In this document: positions 1 through 5,718 of the stretch, piece after piece
Position numbering within the stretch: the stretch's first letter is position 1
Layout: every line of letters begins with the position of its first letter
Assembly: GCA_903832105.1 (NCBI GenBank)
Contig: CAILAO010001090.1
Location: forward strand, 1 to 5,718
Direction: 5' to 3'
From: an uncultured Pseudomonadota bacterium
Lineage (GTDB): Bacteria > Bdellovibrionota_B > Oligoflexia > Oligoflexales > CAILAO01
DNA length: 5,718 nt
Position numbers and translations under genes: made by a program
Notes under the pieces: model-generated
What the model saw: only the letters and a program-made list of their open reading frames with translations
Told to the model about the DNA's origin: nothing
Databases searched by the model: none

Positions 1-181
1 AAACGTTGAGCTTTTTCGCTAAAACTTCTACGAGAGATACGACGAAGTGTGGCTGATCAAGTAAAAGTTTTCCGAAAGAGATCACGTTTAAGTCAATAAG
101 ATTATGACAATGATTAAGTCTAAGTCTTTCAAGGATTTCAACCTTAACCCAGTGCCATTCAGTACACGTCCTAATCTCCAT
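1..181 (-). CDS. Possible 5' part of a divergent gene of unknown function, cut by the left edge
   Basis: Reading the minus strand leftwards from an ATG at 181-179, the frame stays open for 60 codons to the window edge. The first stop upstream in that frame is at 262-260, so the open stretch totals about 86 codons. The predicted peptide starts MEIRTCTEWHWVKVEILERL and continues with alternating hydrophobic and charged residues (motifs such as NLIDLNV and HFVVSLVEVLAKKL), a composition typical of a folded soluble protein. I do not recognise a family. The weak point is the start: no Shine-Dalgarno sequence lies at normal distance before the ATG or before an upstream TTG at 196. The true start could differ, or the frame could be open by chance. 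If real, it is transcribed away from the ZorA-like gene and shares the 182-317 intergenic region with it. Confidence 0.4.
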   Translation of the reverse strand, partial: MEIRTCTEWHWVKVEILERLRLNHCHNLIDLNVISFGKLLLDQPHFVVSLVEVLAKKLNV

Positions 182-214
182 TGAGATGACTGACAAATTT
201 GACGGTAAAAATTT

Positions 215-229
215 CCCGCTAGAAGTGGG
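215..229. promoter_or_regulatory. Short dyad (CCCGCT-AGA-AGTGGG) upstream of the ZorA-like gene
   Basis: Six positions on each side of a three-base centre can pair (215-220 with 224-229, one of them a G-T wobble). It lies just upstream of the candidate -35 box at 243, between two possibly divergent genes, so it could be an operator. Two AAATTT palindromes sit nearby at 195-200 and 209-214. A dyad this short can arise by chance, and no known regulator site is recognised. Confidence 0.2.
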
Positions 230-242
230 TAAGTTCTGCCTA

Positions 243-271
243 TGAACATGTCGGAATATCTACGCTACAAT
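243..271 (+). promoter_or_regulatory. Candidate sigma70-type promoter for the ZorA-like/GH57 unit
   Basis: A -10 box TACAAT (266-271, five of six consensus bases) follows a weaker -35 box TGAACA (243-248, four of six) at the ideal 17-bp spacing. Transcription would begin near 278 and leave a leader of about 40 nt before the ATG at 318. It is the best promoter-like pair I found in 182-317. The housekeeping-sigma assignment is inference from consensus matching only. Confidence 0.5.
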
Positions 272-308
272 TAATATGTGCACAGCCTTATAGGATCAAT
301 CATTAGCC

Positions 309-314
309 GGAGGA
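309..314 (+). promoter_or_regulatory. Shine-Dalgarno site GGAGGA of the ZorA-like gene
   Basis: GGAGG (309-313) lies four bases before the ATG at 318 and matches the anti-Shine-Dalgarno core strongly. It fixes the start and predicts efficient initiation, in contrast to the poor site before the downstream GH57 gene. Confidence 0.8.
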
Positions 315-317
315 AGT

Positions 318-2156
318 ATGGACTTTCTTAAAATTGCCGAAACCATTGTTCTTCCCGAATTTACTTGGGTGTGGTGTTTTGCTATTGCTGCATATGCGGG
401 ATTTTGGATTTTAATGTTTGCGACTAAAGCCATGGTCACCGCGTGGCTACTTAGAAAGGTCCCGCGTCGTATCTTGAAGATTTCCGGAGAAGAACCTGTC
501 GGAGAGCGACTGCAGGTCTTTGAAAAGGAGTTCTTGAAATATGGAGTGTTATCGGAATCCTGGCAAGAGTTTAAAAAGACATTCGTACTAGCGAAAGATG
601 ATGGAGAGGGAGTTAGAGACGCTGCTCGATCTCAAAGAACCCCGCTCTTTGGAGTGAAAGCTGTTAAGTCAGCGAAAAACTTCTTCACCGAAGATTTGAT
701 TTTACATAAAGTTATTAACGTGCGAGCGATGCAGGGTGTTTCGGGCCAACTCACCGGACTTGGTATTCTCGGAACGTTTGTCGGGCTGGCTGCTGGGGTA
801 TTCCTTGCGCAGGGCCAACTTTTCGAAGCAAATCTTGATACAATGCACCAAGGACTGGTTCGGCTTTTGAGTGGCGCCTCTCTAGCTTTCTGGACATCCG
901 TTGTTGGGATCCTTTCTTCTCTCGTTTTTTCGAGATTCGAAAGCGGTCTCATGCAACTGCTGTCGAAACGTTTGCGAGGATTTGCCTACCAACTCGACAG
1001 GATGTTTTCGGTAGAACCCGTCGAAATGATGTCTCATGATCAGCTTATGGAACAGAAAGGGCAGACAAAACTTCTAGAACAAATTGCTGCGGATATTCAC
1101 TGCATGACGACAGACCACATCCAGTTAAACGAACGTCTTATGGTTCAGATGATACAGGAATTTAAAAGGCTCCTAACGCATGAAGCCAAGCGTGAGATAG
1201 AGGCCGTGATTGATGGGTTGCGCGAGGTCAAAGAGGGTCTTCGCGGTGCTACGAACATCTTTAAAGATACGCAGACGGGATATTGTGAGGCGACAAAAGT
1301 AGGAAGCGAAATGATGAGTCGCTCTGTACTTAATCTTACTGGTACACTGGATCATTTTTCGCGACGTACGATGGAACATGTTAGTCAAACGAAGGAAGTT
1401 ACGGATGATTTGAAGGATCTTTTTAGCAGAGTCGCTCCGGAGTTCGAATCGACAGTCAATCAGCTAGGAAAACTGAATCAAAACCTAAAAAACTTTCATG
1501 GCGATATGAATAGTAACCAAGATAAAGTCCAAAAAACAATGAAAGGTATCGTGGAAAATTTCGATATGGTAGGAAACAAGTTTAGAGACCTTCTCCATAC
1601 TGATGTTTTCTCAACAATAAAAAACTTTGTGTCTGTCATGGACCAAACCACCAAGTCCACAGTTGATCGGATCGACAATGCCGCCGTCGTGGCAACGAAA
1701 AACCTAAAGTCGCCTATTGACCAATTCACGCGGGGCGTTGCTTTGTTCGTTAAAACCTCGGTGGCTTCGAGAAGACATTTGGATGAACTGGAGTTAAAGC
1801 TTGCAGAAAAATCCGAGTGTAAAGAAAAGCCAGAGATCTCTGACACCGCCCCTGTTATCGATGAATATCAATCCCTAAAACAAAAATGGGCCGAATTTTC
1901 GAAGCAATATTTTGCGCAAAAGCGTGAAGATCCAGAAGTCTTGAAGCCGCAGAAGATTCCAGAGAGTCAAGCTGACCGTCTGGTTTCGAAAAAGCATCAT
2001 GAAGATGTTCGCGAAATTATGGATGCAACCGCTGAGCTGATCGAAGCTTCGGAGGAAAGCCCTGAAGAACGCCACGTTCATAATCCGCAATTTGATAAAC
2101 ATAAAGAGAAACAAAGCGGATTTAGGATTACTGGACAGGTGAGAAGGCACTTTTAA
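318..2156 (+). CDS. ZorA-like MotA/TolQ/ExbB proton-channel family protein with long helical tail
   Basis: Predicted inner-membrane protein of the ion-driven stator superfamily, whose members pass protons or sodium ions to drive a motor. Three hydrophobic segments are visible: about 16-43, 141-164 and 183-205. The second contains TGLGILGTFVGL (146-157) and the third LLSGASLAFWTSVVGILSSL (183-202), the signature MotA/ExbB-type pair. By family analogy T153 and T193/S194 would face the pore. The loop between segments 1 and 2 and everything after residue 205 should be cytoplasmic. Residues about 245-500 are rich in long amphipathic helices with coiled-coil character; the final 110 residues are highly charged and look disordered, ending in basic RRHF. 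A superfamily channel plus a tail of about 400 residues matches ZorA of Zorya anti-phage systems better than MotA, ExbB or TolQ, which are much shorter. No ZorB (one membrane helix plus OmpA-like domain) follows, so a defence role is unproven. Start chosen from GGAGG four bases upstream. Superfamily call is firm, ZorA assignment moderate. Confidence 0.8.
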   Translation: MDFLKIAETIVLPEFTWVWCFAIAAYAGFWILMFATKAMVTAWLLRKVPRRILKISGEEPVGERLQVFEKEFLKYGVLSESWQEFKKTFVLAKDDGEGVRDAARSQRTPLFGVKAVKSAKNFFTEDLILHKVINVRAMQGVSGQLTGLGILGTFVGLAAGVFLAQGQLFEANLDTMHQGLVRLLSGASLAFWTSVVGILSSLVFSRFESGLMQLLSKRLRGFAYQLDRMFSVEPVEMMSHDQLMEQKGQTKLLEQIAADIHCMTTDHIQLNERLMVQMIQEFKRLLTHEAKREIEAVIDGLREVKEGLRGATNIFKDTQTGYCEATKVGSEMMSRSVLNLTGTLDHFSRRTMEHVSQTKEVTDDLKDLFSRVAPEFESTVNQLGKLNQNLKNFHGDMNSNQDKVQKTMKGIVENFDMVGNKFRDLLHTDVFSTIKNFVSVMDQTTKSTVDRIDNAAVVATKNLKSPIDQFTRGVALFVKTSVASRRHLDELELKLAEKSECKEKPEISDTAPVIDEYQSLKQKWAEFSKQYFAQKREDPEVLKPQKIPESQADRLVSKKHHEDVREIMDATAELIEASEESPEERHVHNPQFDKHKEKQSGFRITGQVRRHF

Positions 2157-2187
2157 AAAGAAATAAGATGAGGTAAACTCCTTCATA

Positions 2188-4626
2188 ATGGAACGATATA
2201 TCTGCATTCACGGTCACTTTTACCAACCTCCACGCGAAAATCCGTGGCTCGAAGCAATTGAAGTTCAGGATACCGCGTGTCCGTTTCATGACTGGAATGA
2301 GCGAATCAATGTCGAATGTTATGCCCCAAATGCTGTTTCGAGGATTATGGGGTCTGAAGGCAAGGTCGGTAAGATTGTAAATAACTACACTCGTATTAGT
2401 CACAACTTTGGCCCAACCCTTTTAGACTGGCTTGAAAAGCATGACGTGGAAACGTACCAGATGATTATTGGGGCTGATGCTGAGAGTAAAACAAAATTCT
2501 CAGGTCATGGATCAGCACTCGCCCAGACCTATAATCACATGATTATGCCGCTTGCGAGTGCGCGCGACAAGGTGACTCAGATTCGGTGGGGTGTTCAAGA
2601 TTTTCTCAAAAGATATGGACGTCTTCCCGAGGGAATCTGGCTGTCGGAGACGGCCGTTGATCTGGAGACGCTCTCCATATGTGCAGATGTTGGCATTTTG
2701 TTCACGATTCTATCACCGCACCAGGCGAAACAAATTCGCCCCATTGGTTCTGAAAGTAGGTGGCTAGAAGTAGGGGCGCGCATCGATCCCACAAGACCTT
2801 ACCGCCTCACCCTCCCCTCAGGAAAGAATATTTGCATCTTTTTCTATGATGCTCCGATTTCGCGAGGTGTAGCCTTCGAAAAACTCCTCAGTAATGGTGA
2901 GTATTTCGCAGGGAGACTTATTGGGGGATTTTCGGACACCCGTTATTGGCCACAGATCGTCAATATTGCCACAGATGGCGAGACTTACGGTCATCACTTC
3001 TTACATGGTGATATGGCTCTTGCATACGCGCTGGAACAAATCGAATCGAAAGGATTAGCGAAAATCACCAACTACGGAGAATACCTCGAGAAGTATCCCC
3101 CTTCTCACGAGGTTGAGATCAGCGAAAATACTTCTTGGAGCTGCTCTCACGGGATAGAACGGTGGCGTAGTGATTGTGGGTGTAACTCCGGAGGACGACC
3201 GGGATGGCAACAGCGTTGGAGAGGACCACTTCGAGAGGGATTAGACTTTTTAAGAGACTCATTGGCTCCTCGTTTTGAAGACGAACTGAAAAAGATTTTT
3301 CGAGATCCTTGGGAGGCAAGAAACCAGTATATCAACGTGATTCTTGATCGAAGCCGCGAGCGTGTAGAGCGGTTTTTTACCGATCATCAACATCGTCCGC
3401 TTGAAACACTTGACATGACGGAAAAGATCACCGCGTTGAAACTCCTCGAAATGCAGCGTCAAGCCATGCTTATGTACACAAGCTGCGGATGGTTTTTTGA
3501 TGATATTTCAGGAATTGAAACGATCCAGTGCCTTCAGTATGCTGCAAGAGCCATGCAACTTGCTGAGAGCGTCTTTGGCGTCAATCTTGAGACTGAGTTT
3601 CTGAATATTTTGAAGAGGGCTCCAAGTAATGCCTCGGGTTTCGCAAATGGTCATGATGTCTATGAGAAACTTGTCAAACCGGCGGTTGTGACGCTCCCGC
3701 ATGTGGCGGCTCATTATGCCGTGAGTTCTCTTTTTGGTTCGAATCCGGACCCGAGTCATATTTACTGTTATCGTGTTGAACTTGAGGATTATCAGGAGTT
3801 TGAGGGCGGTAAAGCCAAGTTTGCAGTTGGTCGGGCAAATATCACATCTGAAATCACATGGGAAACCGAGAGTCTTAGTTTCGGTGTGCTTCATTTCGGG
3901 CATCATAATTTCAGTGCTGGAGTCCAAGTCTTTAAAGATCTGCCGTCCTATCAGATGATGGTGAAGAACTGTATGGAGGCTTTTACAAGAGTCGATTTTC
4001 CTCAAGTCATAAGGCTTATGGACCGTTATTTTGAGTCTTGGAACTTCGCGCTTCAGAGGTTGTTCCGTAACGAGCAACGGAGTATTCTGGATAAGGTTCT
4101 TGGATCGACATTGAGTGAGATTGAGTCGACGTTTTCGAGAATTTTCGATAATAACTATCCATTAATAAGATTTTTGGTCGATTTAAAGACTCCGCTCCCT
4201 GATACCCTTAAGGCTGTGACAAGTTTCGTCAAAAACATGGAGCTAAGCCAACTTTTGAGCGCTGAATATCTTGAGCAGGATGCTATACAAGCTTTACTTG
4301 AAGAGGTGAAGGAATACAATATCACGCTTGATATCAAACGCCTGAATCATGCCTTCACAAATACATTGGAAGGGCTTATGACGCGTTTTGAAAAGCATCC
4401 AGAGAACATCCTGTTTCTTCGAAATATTCATGATAATGCCCGATTTATCCAGCAGCTTCCATTCACGGTCAGCGTTTGGAGACTCCAGAATAAATTTCAC
4501 CAGCTACTCGGAACGATTTTTCCGAAGATGAAACAAAATGTGGTCGAGCGAAAGGATAAAGAAGCCGAGGAATGGGTTAGGCTTTTTGTTTCGTTGGGTC
4601 AGGCATTGTGGGTGAAAATGGAGTGA
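2188..4626 (+). CDS. Glycoside hydrolase family 57 protein with DUF3536-type C-terminal region
   Basis: Predicted retaining alpha-glycosidase or glucanotransferase of family GH57, whose characterised members act on alpha-glucans such as starch and glycogen. The N-terminal catalytic barrel (about 1-300) shows conserved GH57 regions: HGHFYQP at 8-14, GHGSALAQTYNHMIMPL at 106-122, GIWLSE at 149-154 (E154 expected nucleophile) and ATDGETYGHH at 261-270 (D263 expected acid/base). A cysteine-bearing block follows, SWSCSHGIERWRSDCGC at 316-332 (C319, C330, C332), then YTSCGWFFDDISGIE around 430-444; both are as I recall from the DUF3536 group. The remainder to 812 is mostly helical. There is no signal peptide or membrane segment, so it is cytoplasmic. 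The true substrate of DUF3536 GH57 proteins is, to my knowledge, not established. The gene starts 31 bp after the ZorA-like stop and is probably co-transcribed. The ATG is the only standard start after the in-frame TAA at 2164 and places the first motif at residue 8. Its best Shine-Dalgarno (GAGG, 2170-2173) is 14 bases away, unusually far. Confidence 0.92.
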   Translation: MERYICIHGHFYQPPRENPWLEAIEVQDTACPFHDWNERINVECYAPNAVSRIMGSEGKVGKIVNNYTRISHNFGPTLLDWLEKHDVETYQMIIGADAESKTKFSGHGSALAQTYNHMIMPLASARDKVTQIRWGVQDFLKRYGRLPEGIWLSETAVDLETLSICADVGILFTILSPHQAKQIRPIGSESRWLEVGARIDPTRPYRLTLPSGKNICIFFYDAPISRGVAFEKLLSNGEYFAGRLIGGFSDTRYWPQIVNIATDGETYGHHFLHGDMALAYALEQIESKGLAKITNYGEYLEKYPPSHEVEISENTSWSCSHGIERWRSDCGCNSGGRPGWQQRWRGPLREGLDFLRDSLAPRFEDELKKIFRDPWEARNQYINVILDRSRERVERFFTDHQHRPLETLDMTEKITALKLLEMQRQAMLMYTSCGWFFDDISGIETIQCLQYAARAMQLAESVFGVNLETEFLNILKRAPSNASGFANGHDVYEKLVKPAVVTLPHVAAHYAVSSLFGSNPDPSHIYCYRVELEDYQEFEGGKAKFAVGRANITSEITWETESLSFGVLHFGHHNFSAGVQVFKDLPSYQMMVKNCMEAFTRVDFPQVIRLMDRYFESWNFALQRLFRNEQRSILDKVLGSTLSEIESTFSRIFDNNYPLIRFLVDLKTPLPDTLKAVTSFVKNMELSQLLSAEYLEQDAIQALLEEVKEYNITLDIKRLNHAFTNTLEGLMTRFEKHPENILFLRNIHDNARFIQQLPFTVSVWRLQNKFHQLLGTIFPKMKQNVVERKDKEAEEWVRLFVSLGQALWVKME

Positions 4627-4629
4627 GTT

Positions 4630-4752
4630 GGTCGTGTTGAAAAAGCACCATCTGCGGCGTTACTTCGTCGTCTCCGCTCCTCATTTACTGTCATGTAAAC
4701 TGCGGTGCTCGACTTCCTCGTGCCTTGCATCTGGCACTTTTTGAACACGACC
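4630..4752. repeat. 123-bp imperfect inverted repeat, possible dispersed intergenic element
   Basis: The ends GGTCGTGTT (4630-4638) and AACACGACC (4744-4752) pair perfectly. After one mismatch, AAAAAG (4640-4645) pairs with CTTTTT (4737-4742), and in the same register CCA (4648-4650) with TGG (4732-4734) and TGC (4653-4655) with GCA (4727-4729). At the apex TTTAC (4684-4688) pairs with GTAAA (4695-4699) around a six-base loop. The element also has an internal direct repeat about 48-50 bp apart: CTGCGG at 4652 and 4700, and ACTTCGTCGT (4662-4671) versus ACTTCCTCGT (4712-4721). It begins 3 bp after the GH57 stop and ends 4 bp before the lipoprotein stop. The modular, almost symmetrical build suggests a REP- or MITE-like repeat found elsewhere in the genome, but only one copy is visible here. 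No target-site duplication is evident. Confidence 0.65.
4637..4745. terminator. Likely bidirectional transcription terminator between convergent genes
   Basis: The long hairpin lies between the convergent GH57 and lipoprotein genes. A T run follows the inner stem on each strand: CTTTTT at 4737-4742 for plus-strand transcripts, and the complement of AAAAAG (4640-4645) for minus-strand ones. That fits intrinsic termination from both sides, although the stem is interrupted and the T runs are themselves partly paired. Efficiency is unknown. Confidence 0.55.
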
Positions 4753-4756
4753 GAAT

Positions 4757-5620
4757 TTATTGGAATATTTCTGCGCAATTTTTCCGAGGCCTGGTGCTTT
4801 GACAGCGTTCCATCACTTTTGCAACATCTTCCTGTTGTAAGACTTTTACGCTTATAACGCGGAGCGTGAACGAGGTCCTTCCAGTCGCAATAATTTCCGC
4901 GTCGGCGGAAAAAATGTTATCTTGTGCGGCCCAGGAATTTTCGCGTCCATAGAGTGTTATTGCAATAGGTGCGCTTTTCTTAAAGGCGGTCCATAAAGTC
5001 TGGATGTCCCGAGTTGATAGCAGTTTGATTGCATATCCTTTGTCCGCCAATCCCACCGATGGAATCTCCCAGTATTGAACGACCAACGGATTGTATGCGA
5101 GAAGTTTAGCGGTGGGATCGAGCGCCATTTCTTCGAGGGCTGCCGCGTGGACTTCTTGACTATTAGCAGGTTTCATAGCGCAATTAGTGGAGATAATAAA
5201 GTCGATGACTTTGGGCTCTTCATAGTAAGTTCCATCCCAATCAATACGGCCACTGCCGCCGGTGCAAGGAATCCCCATCGCGATAAAAGGTGTCGTTTTC
5301 TCGAATCCTTTTTTCCCGTCTAAGGTGACGCAGGTCTTTAGGAAGCGTGTAACGAAAATTCCTTTCTTCTTCAATGGAAACGGCGGATTCTGGTAAGTGT
5401 CATCCACAAGAAAACATGTTTCGATAGTTGTGGGTGTAGACTGTGAAGTTTTCTCATCAGGGCCTGTGAGTGTTTCCTGATTCTTGGTTGGCGTGACAGC
5501 CGATATCTTGGAACCGCCGGCGACAGGTTCCCTAGGCCCGGAGGGCATTGATTTGTTACTTACACAGGCGATCATTGAGCATACCAAAACAAGACAAAAG
5601 ACTAAATAGGAACACTTCAT
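4757..5620 (-). CDS. Predicted lipoprotein with six downstream cysteines, function unknown
   Basis: The 287-residue protein begins with a type II signal peptide: K2, a hydrophobic stretch (residues 5-17) and a lipobox ending MIAC with the lipidated cysteine at C19. Residue +2 is Val, not Asp, so outer-membrane sorting is likely if the cell is Gram-negative with an enterobacterial-type Lol rule (inference). Residues 20-66 form a Ser/Thr/Pro/Lys-rich linker. The globular part (about 67-287) has six cysteines (C69, C97, C119, C147, C273, C282), enough for three disulfides in the periplasm. A GIPCTGGSGRIDWDGTYYEE segment sits at 116-135. I recognise no family or catalytic motif. The start is supported by AGGGAG eight bases upstream and by its ATGA overlap with the preceding gene, which points to an operon and coupled translation. 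The C-terminus (CQSTRPRKNCAEIFQ) may be looped by C273-C282. Secretion call is firm; function is open. Confidence 0.85.
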   Translation of the reverse strand: MKCSYLVFCLVLVCSMIACVSNKSMPSGPREPVAGGSKISAVTPTKNQETLTGPDEKTSQSTPTTIETCFLVDDTYQNPPFPLKKKGIFVTRFLKTCVTLDGKKGFEKTTPFIAMGIPCTGGSGRIDWDGTYYEEPKVIDFIISTNCAMKPANSQEVHAAALEEMALDPTAKLLAYNPLVVQYWEIPSVGLADKGYAIKLLSTRDIQTLWTAFKKSAPIAITLYGRENSWAAQDNIFSADAEIIATGRTSFTLRVISVKVLQQEDVAKVMERCQSTRPRKNCAEIFQ

Positions 5621-5718
5621 GGCGACGACTCCCTAAGGTGGCAACTAGCTTTATCATAGATGATCACGTCAGCTCCCGCTAGTGCCGCTGTCAGGTATTC
5701 GTTTGTGAAGGATGACCT
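5617..5718 (-). CDS. 3' end of an upstream gene, product unknown (partial)
   Basis: The minus strand from the right edge is open for 33 codons to a TGA at 5619-5617. The C-terminal peptide includes FTNEYLTAALAGADVIIYDK and ends in HLRESSP. The segment LTAALAGADVIIYDK (helix, then a hydrophobic strand with a turn) looks like genuine coding sequence. The stop overlaps the lipoprotein's start codon in the four-base arrangement ATGA, typical of translationally coupled genes. It therefore probably belongs to the same operon, and the operon promoter lies beyond the window. Too little is visible to name the family. Confidence 0.7.
   Translation of the reverse strand, partial: RSSFTNEYLTAALAGADVIIYDKASCHLRESSP
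5629..5634 (-). promoter_or_regulatory. Shine-Dalgarno site AGGGAG of the lipoprotein gene
   Basis: On the minus strand AGGGAG precedes the ATG by eight bases and lies inside the last codons of the upstream gene. It supports the chosen start and suggests the lipoprotein can be initiated on its own as well as by coupling through the ATGA overlap. Confidence 0.7.

Noticed and set aside
3..56. Plus-strand open tail ending in TGA at 54-56, as the end of an upstream gene
   Set aside because: Only 17 codons are visible, with no recognisable features; the competing minus-strand frame is longer and more protein-like.
199..204. TTGACG as a -35 box for the ZorA-like gene
   Set aside because: No -10-like sequence follows at 16-18 bp; the pair at 243-271 fits better.
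632..952. 106-codon minus-strand frame opposite the membrane segments of the ZorA-like protein
   Set aside because: Antisense to the strongly conserved channel segments, with a Pro/Thr/Ser/Arg-rich translation typical of shadow frames.
3508..4077. 189-codon open frame on the minus strand
   Set aside because: It lies entirely inside the GH57 gene, antisense to conserved parts of the protein, and its translation is low in recognisable structure. It is a shadow of the real frame.
318..4626. Calling the locus a complete Zorya anti-phage system
   Set aside because: Only a ZorA-like subunit is visible. ZorB and the known effectors (ZorC, ZorD, ZorE) are absent, and the GH57 enzyme is not one of them.
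5075..5323. 82-codon plus-strand frame
   Set aside because: Antisense within the lipoprotein gene, whose signal peptide, lipobox and ribosome site support the minus strand; no ribosome site precedes the plus-strand start.
5653..5658. TATGAT on the minus strand as a -10 box for the lipoprotein gene
   Set aside because: It has no -35 box at usable spacing and falls inside the C-terminal coding sequence of the upstream gene.

Overview
The window carries three complete genes, the 3' end of a fourth, and probably the 5' end of a fifth. They form two convergent transcription units separated by a 123-bp imperfect hairpin. Moderate GC, a classic lipobox lipoprotein and a DUF3536-type GH57 enzyme suggest a Gram-negative chromosome. 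A deltaproteobacterial or Bdellovibrionota-like lineage is my guess (weak, from family distribution as I remember it). I see no transposase, integrase, tRNA, rRNA or CRISPR array.

Layout. Positions 1-181 hold an open minus-strand frame that probably begins a divergent gene running off the left edge. Positions 182-317 are a short intergenic region with a good sigma70-type promoter (243-271), a small dyad (215-229) and a strong Shine-Dalgarno site. On the plus strand, 318-2156 encodes a 612-residue MotA/TolQ/ExbB-superfamily protein. It most resembles ZorA, the motor stator subunit of Zorya anti-phage systems: three membrane segments, then a long, mostly helical cytoplasmic tail. After 31 bp, 2188-4626 encodes an 812-residue GH57 glycoside hydrolase with a DUF3536-type C-terminal part and an apparently intact catalytic pair. 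The two are probably co-transcribed.

The hairpin at 4630-4752 fills almost all of the space between the convergent stop codons and looks like a bidirectional terminator, possibly built from a dispersed intergenic repeat. On the minus strand, 5620-4757 encodes a 287-residue lipoprotein with six cysteines after the lipidation site. It overlaps by an ATGA junction the end of an upstream gene (5718-5617) that enters from the right edge.

How they work together. A ZorA-like ion-channel protein without a visible ZorB partner, linked to an alpha-glucan-type enzyme, is the most unusual arrangement here. A canonical Zorya locus would have zorB next to zorA, and none is present downstream. The motor gene could be an orphan, could use a ZorB encoded elsewhere, or could do something unrelated to phage defence. 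The sequence alone does not decide this. The lipoprotein unit shows no functional link to the motor/GH57 unit.
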